Positions 6,577-13,469 of a stretch of DNA of 13,469 bases are shown piece by piece; the first letter of the stretch is position 1; every line of letters begins with the position of its first letter. The position numbers and the translations under genes are program-made. The notes beneath the pieces were generated by a model. That model saw nothing but the letters and a program-made list of their open reading frames with translations, did no database searches and had not been told where the DNA came from. The stretch covers positions 1 to 13,469 of the forward strand of contig JBPPNE010000279.1 in the NCBI GenBank assembly GCA_051306415.1, in the 5' to 3' direction. The stretch comes from CBDDRG01 sp051306415 (GTDB lineage Bacteria; Pseudomonadota; Gammaproteobacteria; Pseudomonadales; Porticoccaceae).

Positions 6577-7100
6577 TTGCCTTGATCATCCGTCGGGGTC
6601 GCCGCCCGTGCGGTTTTACCCTCATCGAAGTGCTGGTGGTGATCGTCATCATCGGCATCGTTGCGGGCGCGGCCGTGCTCGCCCTTGGTGATAGTCGGCC
6701 GCGGGAATTGCGCAGCGAGGGCCGCCGGCTGTTGCAGGTGCTGGAGTGGGCGGCGGAGGAGGCGGTACTCCGCCAGACCCAGCTGGGAATTGTTGTCGAC
6801 GACGATGGCTATCGCCTGCTGGAGTGGTCCCCGACCCAGCGGGTGTGGCTGTCCCCCGCTGCTGAGGCGACCCTTCCCGCCGGTCATTGGCGGGGCCGCT
6901 TCCACTCCGACTTGAAGATCCAGGGTGAAGGTGCGACCGGCGACCAAACCGCGCCCTGGCCCGATCTTCTGTTCCTGTCCAGCGGCGACTTCGATCCCTT
7001 CCAGTGGCGGCTCGCGCTCACGGATCGCGTGCTGCCCGCGGTGATCATTGCCGGTAGCGCCGACGGTCGCTTCACCTGGACCGAAGAACGGGAGCCGTAG
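6573..7100 (+). CDS. gspH: Type II secretion system minor pseudopilin GspH
   Basis: GspH is a minor pseudopilin that joins the tip or shaft of the pseudopilus after processing by the prepilin peptidase. The protein is 175 residues. The leader ends RRPCG with cleavage before Phe15, and FTLIEV gives Glu19 at +5, followed by a hydrophobic helix (VLVVIVIIGIVAGAAVLAL). The globular part is the divergent beta-rich GspH type, with a helix EGRRLLQVLEWAAEEAVLRQTQLGIVV typical of the GspH/FimT family. The GTG start at 6573 overlaps the gspG stop. GGGAG at 6566-6570 is very close, so an in-frame TTG at 6582 is a possible alternative. gspI starts at the base after its TAG. Confidence 0.92.
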   Translation: MIALIIRRGRRPCGFTLIEVLVVIVIIGIVAGAAVLALGDSRPRELRSEGRRLLQVLEWAAEEAVLRQTQLGIVVDDDGYRLLEWSPTQRVWLSPAAEATLPAGHWRGRFHSDLKIQGEGATGDQTAPWPDLLFLSSGDFDPFQWRLALTDRVLPAVIIAGSADGRFTWTEEREP

Positions 7101-7466
7101 ATGGAGCGGGCCCGTGGTTTCACCCTGTTCGAGGTGCTGATTGCGCTGGCGATCTTTGCCCTGTGCGCGGCGGTGTTGCTGGAGCAGTCGAATCGCTCGT
7201 TGCGCCAGCAGCAGGCGCTGGAAGCGCGAACCTTCGCCCGCTGGATCGCGGAGAATCATCTCACTGAACTGCAATTGCGCGGCGAATGGCTAGCGGTGGG
7301 CTCCCATGATGAATCCCTCGACATGGCGGCGCAGAGCTGGGAGATCGAGACCCTGGTGGCAGCCACGGCCGATCCCGACCTCGAACGGGTGGACATCGCG
7401 GTGTCCAACAGCGCTGCCGCGGAGGTGGTGCTCAATCGCCTGACCGGATTTATCGGCCGCTTCTGA
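7101..7466 (+). CDS. gspI: Type II secretion system minor pseudopilin GspI
   Basis: GspI is a tip pseudopilin that nucleates the GspI-J-K complex starting pseudopilus growth. It is 121 residues, a normal length. The very short leader MERARG is cleaved before Phe7; FTLFEVLIALAIFALCA gives Glu11 at +5 and the membrane helix. Further family features are the RQQQALEARTFARWIAENHLTEL helix and a C-terminus ending GFIGRF. The ATG at 7101 directly follows the gspH TAG, with CGGGAG about 7 nt upstream. The stop TGA (7464-7466) lies in the first unit of a 15-nt tandem repeat, so in-frame stops recur every 15 nt downstream. Confidence 0.94.
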   Translation: MERARGFTLFEVLIALAIFALCAAVLLEQSNRSLRQQQALEARTFARWIAENHLTELQLRGEWLAVGSHDESLDMAAQSWEIETLVAATADPDLERVDIAVSNSAAAEVVLNRLTGFIGRF

Positions 7467-7518
7467 TGGCGCGGTTTCTGATGGCGCGGCGGCTGATGAG
7501 GCGGCTTCTGATGGGGAT
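7459..7518 (+). repeat. Four 15-nt tandem repeats spanning the gspI stop and gspI-gspJ gap
   Basis: The units are GCTTCTGATGGCGCG (7459-7473), GTTTCTGATGGCGCG (7474-7488), GCGGCTGATGAGGCG (7489-7503) and GCTTCTGATGGGGAT (7504-7518). Each contains CTGATG, an overlapping stop (TGA) and start (ATG). Because 15 is a multiple of three, the gspI frame meets a TGA in every unit and the ATG frame stays open through all four. The array looks like amplification of the gspI 3' end. Confidence 0.9.
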
Positions 7519-7528
7519 AGCAGGGTGA
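7466..7528 (+). other. 20-codon open frame bridging gspI and gspJ (possible coupling ORF)
   Basis: An ATG at 7466 overlaps the gspI stop (TGATG), and its frame runs 20 codons to a TGA at 7526-7528, which overlaps the GTG start of gspJ at 7525 (GTGA). The product would be four five-residue units, MARFL, MARRL, MRRLL and MGIAG: basic and hydrophobic. It has no ribosome binding site of its own, so it would be translated only by re-initiation after gspI. A function for the peptide is doubtful; the arrangement could carry ribosomes across a 58-nt gap that would otherwise uncouple gspJ. Confidence 0.3.
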
Positions 7529-8211
7529 AAACGTTCGCCAGGCGAGGCCCCCATCGCGGTTTCACCCTGCTGGAGCTGGTGGTGGCGCTGAGCATCTTCG
7601 CGCTGTTGGGGGTGGGCGCCTACCGGGTGTTGAATGGCGCCTTGATAGCCAGTGGTCGGGAGGCGGTCCGCCAGGATGACTTCCGCCGTCTGAACCGGGC
7701 GGTGCGCGCGCTGGAGGCCGATCTCGGCCAGGCGGTGGCGCGCGGCGTGCGTGGCAACTACGGTGACGTCGAACTCCCGTTCAAGGGTGCCGGGGACTCC
7801 CTTACTCTGACTCGCGCTGGCTGGCCCAACCCTCTTGGCGCCAAGCGCGGTACCTTGCAGCGGGTCAACTACTACAGCGGCGGTGATCCGGATGCCCAAA
7901 CCACCGCGGCAGCCAGCGACAGCGATGGATCACGGGTGTTTTTGATCCGCCAGCACTGGCGGGTGCTCGATCGCGCGCCCGACTCGGCGCCGTCAAATGC
8001 TGTGCTGTTGCCCATCGATACGCTGCGCTTCCGCTATCTCGACAATAGCCATCAATGGCTGGAACAGTGGCCGCCGGTGGGCCAGGGGGACGCTGCGCAA
8101 GCCTTGCCGGCAGCGGTGGAGGTGACTATCGGCACGCCCCCCTTCGGCGAGATTCGTCGCCTGCTGGCAATGCGGGGCATCGAGTCGGCGGATACCCATG
8201 CCAAGCCCTGA
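7525..8211 (+). CDS. gspJ: Type II secretion system minor pseudopilin GspJ
   Basis: GspJ is the larger tip pseudopilin of the I-J-K complex. The protein is 228 residues. The leader MKTFARRGPHRG is cleaved before Phe13; FTLLELVVALSIFALLG gives Glu17 at +5 and the membrane helix. The body has the family pattern: a GAYRVLNGAL helix, RLNRAVRALEADLGQ, the SLTLTRAGWPNP strand, an LQRVNYY strand and LRFRYLD. The start is GTG 7525 with GGGGA (7513-7517) 7 nt upstream; no better in-frame start precedes the leader. The start overlaps the stop of the repeat-derived frame, and the end overlaps gspK by 14 nt. Confidence 0.95.
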   Translation: MKTFARRGPHRGFTLLELVVALSIFALLGVGAYRVLNGALIASGREAVRQDDFRRLNRAVRALEADLGQAVARGVRGNYGDVELPFKGAGDSLTLTRAGWPNPLGAKRGTLQRVNYYSGGDPDAQTTAAASDSDGSRVFLIRQHWRVLDRAPDSAPSNAVLLPIDTLRFRYLDNSHQWLEQWPPVGQGDAAQALPAAVEVTIGTPPFGEIRRLLAMRGIESADTHAKP

Positions 8212-9199
8212 ACGCCGCCAGCGGGGCGTTGCCCTGATCACCATGCTGCTGGTGTTTGCCTTGGTCGCGGTATTGACCGGTGATATGGTTCACGATCAAC
8301 TGCTGGCGACTCGGCGCGTGCAGGCGCTGCTGACCGACAGTCAGGTGCGTCGCTATGCCGAGGGCGGCGAGCTGCTGGCACGCCAGTTGCTGCGCCGTGA
8401 CTGGAAGGCGGACATGGCCGCCGGCGTGCTTGCCGATAGTCGCACGGAAGCCTGGGCGCGCACCGCACAACCGTACCAGCCGGCTGAAGGAACAATGCAT
8501 GTGGTCATCACCGACGGCGAAGCCAAATTCAATTTGAACAATCTTGTCGATGCAGACGGCGCGATGGATCCCGAACAGTTAGCGGTATTCCTGCGCCTGC
8601 TGGCGAGCATTGGCCTCGACACCAGCCGCGCCACCCCCATCGCCAACGCCATTGCGGACTGGATCGACGCCGACCAGGAGTCCCGTGGCTACGACACCGA
8701 AGACCAGGGTTACCTCGGTGGCGAAGCGGGCTACCGCACGGCCGGCCAGGTGCTCCAGCACCTCAGTGAACTACAGGCCATCGCCGGGGTGAGCGGGGAA
8801 ATCTACCAGCCGCTACTGCCCCATGTCGCCGTTCTGCCGGGGCGGACAGCGGTCAATATCAATACCGCCGATGCCCTGTTGCTGGCCGCGGTGATGCCGG
8901 GATTGCCGGCGGAACAGGTGGTGCGGGCGCGTGAAGGTCGCGGTGGTTTCCCTACGGTTGATGCATTTTTGCGTGACCCGGTGACTGCGGGCGTGGCGGC
9001 GCCACGGGTACCGGTGGCGGTGGCGAGCAGTTATTTTCGCGTGGTGGTGGCCGTCGAGTTGCGCGAGCGTCGCCAGCGCTGGCAGGCCCTGCTGAACCGC
9101 AGTAGGAAAACCGGGCGGATACGGGCGTTGATGCGGGAGCAACTGCCGTTTTGGGCCGGTGATTTTTCACCCTCCAGGGCTACGGAAGCGGGCGGCTGA
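8198..9199 (+). CDS. gspK: Type II secretion system minor pseudopilin GspK
   Basis: GspK caps the pseudopilus tip. At 333 residues it is much larger than the other pseudopilins, as in the family. The leader MPSPERRQRG is cleaved before Val11, and the helix VALITMLLVFALVAVLTG has Thr15 instead of Glu at +5, the known GspK exception. Family features follow: RRYAEGGELLARQLL, DGEAKFNLNNLVD, IANAIADWIDAD and YRTAGQVLQHLSEL. A helix-hairpin-helix-like part (AVNINTADALLLAAVMPGL) completes it. The ATG at 8198 lies within the end of gspJ. The gspK stop is 2 nt before gspL. Confidence 0.95.
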   Translation: MPSPERRQRGVALITMLLVFALVAVLTGDMVHDQLLATRRVQALLTDSQVRRYAEGGELLARQLLRRDWKADMAAGVLADSRTEAWARTAQPYQPAEGTMHVVITDGEAKFNLNNLVDADGAMDPEQLAVFLRLLASIGLDTSRATPIANAIADWIDADQESRGYDTEDQGYLGGEAGYRTAGQVLQHLSELQAIAGVSGEIYQPLLPHVAVLPGRTAVNINTADALLLAAVMPGLPAEQVVRAREGRGGFPTVDAFLRDPVTAGVAAPRVPVAVASSYFRVVVAVELRERRQRWQALLNRSRKTGRIRALMREQLPFWAGDFSPSRATEAGG

Positions 9200-9201
9200 C
9201 C

Positions 9202-10497
9202 ATGGCAACTCTCGCGCTTTATCTCCCCGAGACCTGGGTGTTGGCGGTCGACCACGCGGCCGAGGACGCCGCCGTGCGTTGGTATCTGCTGGGCAGCACC
9301 GGCCGTGTGCAGCGCCGGGGCGCGGGACTGCCTGCCCTGACCACCACCCTTGATGGCGGCGTGGAGCGAGTGGTGGCGATTCTGCCGGGCGAGTGCGCCA
9401 CGCTGCTCAAAGCCGCGCTGCCGATTGGACAGCGGCGACGGCTGCTCGCGGCAATTCCCTTTATCGTCGAGGACGAACTCGCCTCGGCGGTCGAGGACAA
9501 CCATTTCGCGCTGGGCGGTGTCACCGCGGCCGGCGACTACCCCGTTGTGGTGATCGACAAGGCACTGCTGCGACGGCTGCTCGCTCGCCTCGGCGAGGCC
9601 GGACTGACGCCGGCGATGGTCTGTGTCGACAGTCTGCTGGTCCCCGCCGCTGCCGACGAGCTGACCTTGCTGGATATGGCGGGGCGGGTGCTGCTGAGCC
9701 TGGGGGGCAAACAGGCCGTTGTGGTGGCGCGAGATGATCTCGCCATTGCCCTGGCCAGCGCGCTTGACGCCGGTGCGGTGAGCCGGGTGCGCGTGCTGCT
9801 TGGTGGCGAGATCGATGATCGAGAGGTAGATGATCGACAGCTGGATGGTGGCAAAACAGCGGCATTCTGGCAATCGGCGCTGGCCGCGAGCGGCGTCGAT
9901 ACCGTGGCGCTGGAAGCCTGCAGCGACCCGGTGGCGATGTTGCTGGCGCAACTGGATCAGCCGGGGGTGGTGAACCTGCTGAGCGGCGAGTTCAAGCCGG
10001 CCGGCCGCCATGGTCGCCAGCGATCCCTGGGCGTCGTGGCTGTCGCGGCGGCTCTGGTGATCGTGGTGCTGCAGCTGGGCTACTTTGCCGTCGCCGGCTG
10101 GTACTTCAACCGCGTTGCCGAGGACCAGCGGAAGCAGGCTGAAGCGATATACCGGGATATCTTTCCCGGCGAGCAGAACATCATCAACCTGCGCGTGCAG
10201 GCGGAAGGGCATTTGAAAGCCGCAGCGGGCGGCCAGGGGCGGCATCTGATCGCCCAGTTGCAGGCATTCGGCCCGGTGTGGCGGAGCGTTGCGACACCGG
10301 CCTCGGTGATTCACAGCCTGCGCTATGACGGTCGCGACAACACCTTGAACATCGATCTCAGCGCCGATTCCGTGCAGCGGGTCGAACAACTGGCCGCGGC
10401 ACTGCGTGTAGCCTCGCTGAGTGCCCAGCTGCTTTCTGCCCAGGGTGAGGGCGCGGGAGTTCGGGCCAGGCTGATGGTGGGCGATAGCGATGACTAG
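9202..10497 (+). CDS. gspL: Type II secretion system assembly protein GspL
   Basis: GspL is a single-span inner-membrane protein that anchors GspE through its cytoplasmic part and pairs with GspM and GspC. It is 431 residues. Residues 1 to about 270 form the actin-like cytoplasmic domain, with family motifs such as LLAAIPFIVEDELASAVED. A membrane helix follows at about 277-302 (VVAVAAALVIVVLQLGYFAV). The periplasmic part starts with a charged helix, AEAIYRDIFPGEQNIINLRVQ, a strong GspL hallmark, and ends in a ferredoxin-like domain (IHSLRYDGRDNTLNIDLSAD). ATG 9202 is 2 nt after the gspK stop and has no clear ribosome binding site, so coupling to gspK is likely. The end overlaps gspM by 8 nt. 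Confidence 0.95.
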   Translation: MATLALYLPETWVLAVDHAAEDAAVRWYLLGSTGRVQRRGAGLPALTTTLDGGVERVVAILPGECATLLKAALPIGQRRRLLAAIPFIVEDELASAVEDNHFALGGVTAAGDYPVVVIDKALLRRLLARLGEAGLTPAMVCVDSLLVPAAADELTLLDMAGRVLLSLGGKQAVVVARDDLAIALASALDAGAVSRVRVLLGGEIDDREVDDRQLDGGKTAAFWQSALAASGVDTVALEACSDPVAMLLAQLDQPGVVNLLSGEFKPAGRHGRQRSLGVVAVAAALVIVVLQLGYFAVAGWYFNRVAEDQRKQAEAIYRDIFPGEQNIINLRVQAEGHLKAAAGGQGRHLIAQLQAFGPVWRSVATPASVIHSLRYDGRDNTLNIDLSADSVQRVEQLAAALRVASLSAQLLSAQGEGAGVRARLMVGDSDD

Positions 10498-10996
10498 CCT
10501 GATCCGACAGTGGCGCCAACGGCTGGCAACGCTCGGTGTGAGGGATCGCCAAGTGCTGGCACTGCTGGCCGTTTTCCTCACGGTGGCAATGGTTTATTTC
10601 GGTCTGTGGCAACCGGTGGGGCGCAATTACAGCAACGGAAAGGCGCTGTTGAGTGAAAACCGTGCCCTGGCTGCTTGGTTGCGGGACAACGAAGCGCCGT
10701 TGCGCCGAGCCGGGCAGCGCGCAGCCAATGTGGCGACGGACGGGGGAACCGACCAGTCGCTGGTGGCGATGGTCAGCGCGAGCGCGAGCGGAAACCAAAT
10801 TGCCATCGCTCGCCTGGAGCCTAACGACAGCGGCGTCCGCGTGTGGATCGACGCGACGGATTTTTCGCGCCTGATCCATTGGCTCAATACTCTGAGTACG
10901 GAGCATGGCGTTGCCGTGCACGAGGCGGTGATCGAGCGTCTCGCCGCTGACCGCGGAATTTCGGCTCGCTTGCAATTGAATCTGCCGGGCAAGTAA
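10490..10996 (+). CDS. gspM: Type II secretion system assembly protein GspM
   Basis: GspM is a small inner-membrane protein that stabilises GspL and contacts GspC and GspF. It is 168 residues: a short cytoplasmic start with the common DRQVLALLAVF transition, one membrane helix at about 21-40, then WQPVGRNYSNGKALLSEN leading into a periplasmic helix and a ferredoxin-like domain. That domain shows the typical VWIDATDFSRLIHWLNTLSTEHGVAVHEAVIERLA and ends SARLQLNLPGK. The ATG at 10490 overlaps the end of gspL. It is the last gsp gene in view: no gspN follows, and I see no intrinsic terminator after its TAA. Confidence 0.93.
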   Translation: MTSLIRQWRQRLATLGVRDRQVLALLAVFLTVAMVYFGLWQPVGRNYSNGKALLSENRALAAWLRDNEAPLRRAGQRAANVATDGGTDQSLVAMVSASASGNQIAIARLEPNDSGVRVWIDATDFSRLIHWLNTLSTEHGVAVHEAVIERLAADRGISARLQLNLPGK

Positions 10997-11071
10997 TCAG
11001 TGTCGATCTGCCGCCTGCGGTGTGTGGTGGCGCGTGGCGAGGGGTTCGGCGCCGTGTTAGATTAGCCCGCC

Positions 11072-11104
11072 GCCGCGATCGCTGGTACAAAGCCAGCGTG
11101 CGGC
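11072..11104. other. Stem-loop between gspM and the CoA-transferase gene
   Basis: GCCGC (11072-11076) and CGCTGG (11080-11085) pair with CCAGCG (11093-11098) and GCGGC (11100-11104). The loop is 7 nt, with a GAT/T internal mismatch. The 11-bp GC-rich stem has no U-tract on either strand, so it is not a classic intrinsic terminator. It could be the 3' end of the gsp message, or a leader structure about 40 nt before the next ATG. The rest of 10997-11145 shows no convincing promoter. Confidence 0.45.
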
Positions 11105-11145
11105 AATGCAATCCGCCAATTCTCACTAGCCGTGGTACCTCAACG

Positions 11146-12444
11146 ATGACGACGCCAGCACGAACCCAGCCAGATTATCCGCCGCAGTTGACGGCCGCCG
11201 CGGTGCGCCAGCATTTCCACGACGGCGCGACGCTGTTTGTCGGCGGCGGTTGTGCGCAGCCCGATGGTGTGTTGGACATCGCCGCCAGCGCCCACCTCAC
11301 CAACAAGATGCGGGTGATCGACTGTTCGGTGCCGGGTATGAACGCGCTGAATCCGGATCGCATCTCCGCCGCCGCAGTGTTGAACACGGGATTTTTCCTG
11401 CCGGGTTACCGTGAACTGTATCGCCAGGGCCGGCTCGATTTCGTGCCGGCCTATCACTCCGCCCGCTATCGCGCGATGGAGGATCACTACGGTATCCAGA
11501 TTGCGCTGATCATGGTGTCCGCGCCCGATGCCGAGGGTTTATGCAGTGTCGGCCTCCACGGCGACTACGCCCCGGAGATGCTCGCCAAAGCGGATCTGGT
11601 GATCGCCGAAATCAACCGGGCCATGCCGGCTGTCGACGATGCACTGAAGATAGCGCTGGCGGACATCGACTTTGCGATTGCCAGCGACCGCGAGCTGCTG
11701 GAATACGGCGTTGGCGCCGCGTCGGACACCGACCTCGCCATCGCCGGGCACATCGCGTCTTTGGTGGAAGATAGCGACTGCCTGCAACTGGGCATCGGCT
11801 CGCTGCCGGTATCGATTCTGCAAAAGCTGGGCGACAAAAAGGATCTCGGCGTGCACACAGGTTTGCTCACCGAAGCCTTCGTGCCGCTAGTCGAGGCGGG
11901 CGTGGTCAATGGCAGTCGCAAAACCATCGATGTCGGCAAGGTGACGACGGGGATTGTGGCGGGCAGCCGGGCGTTTTATCGCTGGTGCGGCCAGTATGCG
12001 GACCTGCGCGTGCGCCCGGTCAGCTACACCCACCACGCCGGCGTACTCGCCCAGCTGGATCGCCTGGTGGCCATCAATACCACGCTGGAGATCGATCTGT
12101 TCGGCCAGATCAACAGCGAGACGCTGAATGGCAAACAGGTGGGCGGTGGCGGTGGCTTGGTCGATTTTCTGCGCGGCGCGCGATCGAGCCGCGGTGGGCG
12201 CAGCATTATCGCGGTGCATTCCACTGCGAAGAAGGGAGCGCTGTCGAAAATCGTGCCGCTGCTCGCGAATGGACCGGTCACCGGCATGCGCAGTGACATC
12301 GATTATGTGGTGACTGAATACGGCATCGCCCGGTTATCGAATCTCACCATCGATAAACGTGCCGAAGCGCTGATCGCCATCGCCCATCCGGATTTTCGTG
12401 CGGCCCTTATCAGCAAGTGGCAGACGTTGCTGGCGGGGTTGTGA
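11146..12444 (+). CDS. Acetyl-CoA hydrolase/transferase family protein (class I CoA-transferase fold)
   Basis: The family moves CoA between acyl-CoAs and carboxylates, or hydrolyses acetyl-CoA, in the cytoplasm; relatives include 4-hydroxybutyrate CoA-transferase. The protein is 432 residues, the usual length for the short two-domain form. Matching motifs in order: RVIDCSVPGMNALNP, SARYRAMEDH, VSAPDAEGLCSVGLHGDY, LVIAEINRAMP, LQLGIGSLPVSILQKL, the glycine loop VGGGGGLVDFLRGA, SKIVPLL and DYVVTEYGIARL, ending IAHPDFRAAL. At Gly239, in GVHTGLLTEAF, I expect the catalytic Glu of characterised transferases (Glu238 in clostridial AbfT, as I recall), so the substrate and even the reaction are open. 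ATG 11146 was chosen because upstream in-frame codons from GTG 11020 give an Arg-rich, unfamily-like extension. The ribosome binding site is weak. Confidence 0.88.
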   Translation: MTTPARTQPDYPPQLTAAAVRQHFHDGATLFVGGGCAQPDGVLDIAASAHLTNKMRVIDCSVPGMNALNPDRISAAAVLNTGFFLPGYRELYRQGRLDFVPAYHSARYRAMEDHYGIQIALIMVSAPDAEGLCSVGLHGDYAPEMLAKADLVIAEINRAMPAVDDALKIALADIDFAIASDRELLEYGVGAASDTDLAIAGHIASLVEDSDCLQLGIGSLPVSILQKLGDKKDLGVHTGLLTEAFVPLVEAGVVNGSRKTIDVGKVTTGIVAGSRAFYRWCGQYADLRVRPVSYTHHAGVLAQLDRLVAINTTLEIDLFGQINSETLNGKQVGGGGGLVDFLRGARSSRGGRSIIAVHSTAKKGALSKIVPLLANGPVTGMRSDIDYVVTEYGIARLSNLTIDKRAEALIAIAHPDFRAALISKWQTLLAGL

Positions 12445-12464
12445 GGGTGGGGGCGCAAGCCGCG

Positions 12465-12493
12465 CTGCCATTCTGAGCGAATTCTGCTACCAT
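12465..12493 (+). promoter_or_regulatory. Candidate extended -10 sigma-70 promoter for the monooxygenase gene
   Basis: CTGCCA (12465-12470) and TACCAT (12488-12493) are 17 nt apart, each matching its consensus at 4 of 6 positions. A TG dinucleotide one base before the -10 (TGCTACCAT) gives an extended -10. It would start transcription about 195 nt before the ATG at 12694. The rest of 12445-12693 holds a small palindrome (TGGGC-AAT-GCCCA, 12526-12538) and a repeated AACCCCAG (12652-12659 and 12666-12673), but no gene. Confidence 0.35.
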
Positions 12494-12693
12494 GCCCGGC
12501 CGATACGCCGGCTGCCCCTGCTACTTGGGCAATGCCCACTATCGGCAAGATGCACCGTCAGCACCGCCATCCAATGTGTTCAACCCGCAGGCATCCAGCG
12601 CCGTTGGTCGATCGCGGTCAGGTCAGGGGCTTCGCCCGCTGACGCTCGCCAAACCCCAGTGACTTAACCCCAGCGAGAGTGAAGGAGTGTGAT

Positions 12694-13469
12694 ATGCAAG
12701 TTGGTAATTTGATGTTTTTCCAGAACCACCCCTGGTTGCCGATGACGGACGCCGAAGTCTATATCAATGAGCTGGCGGTCGCCGATATGACCGAGGCGCT
12801 CGGCTTCGATTCGATCTGGTGTACCGAGCACCACTTCACCGATTACCTGTTGTCCCCCAACATCATCGAATTCCTGGCCTACATGGCCGGTCGCACCACG
12901 AAACTGAAGCTCGGTACCGCTGCCGTGATCCTGCCCTGGCACAAGGATCCCATGCGCGTCGCCACCGATTTGGCGCTGCTCGACAACCTGTCCCAGGGCC
13001 GCGCGCTCGCGGGTTTTGGCCGTGGTCTGGCACAGGTCGAGTACGACGGTTTTGGCATTTCGATGGAAGAATCCCGCGACCGCATGAACGAAGCCGCGCA
13101 CATGGTGCTGCAGGGCCTCAACACTGGCTTCATGGAAGGCGACGGCAAATTCTTCAAACAGGAGCGCCGCGAAATTCGTCCGCGTCCGCTGCGTTCGTTC
13201 GAGGATCGCACCTACGTGGTTTCGATGTCGCCTGACACCGTGCCCCACGCAGCCAAAATCGGCGGCGCCCTGATGACCTTCGCCATTGGCCCCTGGGAGA
13301 AGCGCAAGCCCGACATCGACACCTGGCGTGACCTCTACGAAAAAGAGTGGAATCGCAAGGCGCCGCCCTCCGTCGCCAACGTGATCGCCTATTGCGACAC
13401 CGACACCAGCAAGGCCCACGACACGGCGCACAAATACATGGCGGGTTATTTCATCACCGCGATGAATCA
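12694..13469 (+). CDS. Luciferase-like (LLM class) flavin-dependent monooxygenase, 3' end outside the window
   Basis: Members of this family are cytoplasmic TIM-barrel enzymes that use reduced FMN or F420 to oxidise substrates with O2; the substrate cannot be read from the sequence. 258 codons are visible and the frame runs off the right edge. The ATG at 12694 has a strong AAGGAG (12682-12687) 6 nt upstream. Family motifs are ADMTEALGFDSIWCTEHHFTDY with the typical EHHF at residues 45-48, GTAAVILPWHKDPMRVATDLALLDNLSQGR, the GFGRGLAQVEYDGFG segment, and MEESRDRMNEAAHMV. These resemble the bacterial luciferase alpha-like subfamily more than the F420 type, so FMN is likelier. It follows the CoA-transferase gene by 249 nt and probably has its own promoter, so shared function is not implied. 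Confidence 0.87.
   Translation, partial: MQVGNLMFFQNHPWLPMTDAEVYINELAVADMTEALGFDSIWCTEHHFTDYLLSPNIIEFLAYMAGRTTKLKLGTAAVILPWHKDPMRVATDLALLDNLSQGRALAGFGRGLAQVEYDGFGISMEESRDRMNEAAHMVLQGLNTGFMEGDGKFFKQERREIRPRPLRSFEDRTYVVSMSPDTVPHAAKIGGALMTFAIGPWEKRKPDIDTWRDLYEKEWNRKAPPSVANVIAYCDTDTSKAHDTAHKYMAGYFITAMN

Noticed and set aside
7466..7528. The 20-codon frame as an ordinary peptide gene
   Set aside because: It has no ribosome binding site of its own, and its sequence is fully explained by the 15-nt repeats. It is kept only as a possible coupling element.
9031..10581. Long open frame of 516 codons on the minus strand, antisense to gspL
   Set aside because: It is a shadow of gspL and the gspK end in high-GC DNA. 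Its Gln/His/Arg-rich composition matches no family, and the plus-strand genes are unambiguous.
11020..11145. GTG at 11020 as the start of the CoA-transferase
   Set aside because: The 42-residue extension is Arg-rich, crosses the intergenic stem-loop and is unlike the family N-terminus, which begins near the ATG at 11146.
10997..11145. gspN or another type II secretion gene after gspM
   Set aside because: The interval is only 149 nt with no matching frame, and the next gene is clearly a CoA-transferase family member.

Overview
The window looks chromosomal, from a GC-rich gammaproteobacterium. The evidence is a canonical Pseudomonas/Vibrio-type general secretion (gsp) gene order, proteobacterial Shine-Dalgarno sites and dense, high-GC coding. 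A marine or environmental lineage is a guess; nothing in the sequence fixes the genus.

Left edge (1-672). The first 40 codons of a leftward gene encode a Sec signal peptide; the rest lies outside the window. Between this gene and the rightward gsp operon is about 550 bases without a convincing gene. On the minus strand this gap holds a strong intrinsic terminator (172-210), preceded by a perfect 10-bp hairpin (228-259) and a possible closing helix (218-222 with about 312-316). It could be a regulated 5' leader of the leftward gene or a small RNA. A weak gsp promoter and a 10-bp palindrome lie at 505-544.

Centre (673-10996). Eleven type II secretion genes run gspC-D-E-F-G-H-I-J-K-L-M, all rightward and mostly overlapping or abutting. 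They encode the inner-membrane clamp (C), secretin (D), motor ATPase (E), platform (F), major pseudopilin (G), minor pseudopilins (H, I, J, K) and the assembly-platform pair L/M. The prepilin peptidase gspO, gspN, gspA/B and a pilotin gene are not in the window. The tight packing is broken twice, by gspF-gspG (161 nt) and gspI-gspJ (58 nt), and both gaps are made largely of short tandem repeats. The gspI-gspJ gap is four 15-nt units. It keeps a 20-codon open frame that overlaps the gspI stop and the gspJ start, so it may relay ribosomes between the two genes.

Right side (10997-13469). After an intergenic stem-loop comes a class I CoA-transferase/acetyl-CoA hydrolase family gene (11146-12444). 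By my reading it has Gly where characterised relatives carry the catalytic Glu. A 249-nt gap with a plausible extended -10 promoter precedes a luciferase-like flavin-dependent monooxygenase gene cut by the window edge. These two genes look metabolic and unrelated to secretion.

No mobile element, CRISPR array, tRNA or rRNA was seen. The best candidates for something undescribed are the minus-strand structured RNA, the repeat-built gspI-gspJ relay frame, and the CoA-transferase active-site substitution.
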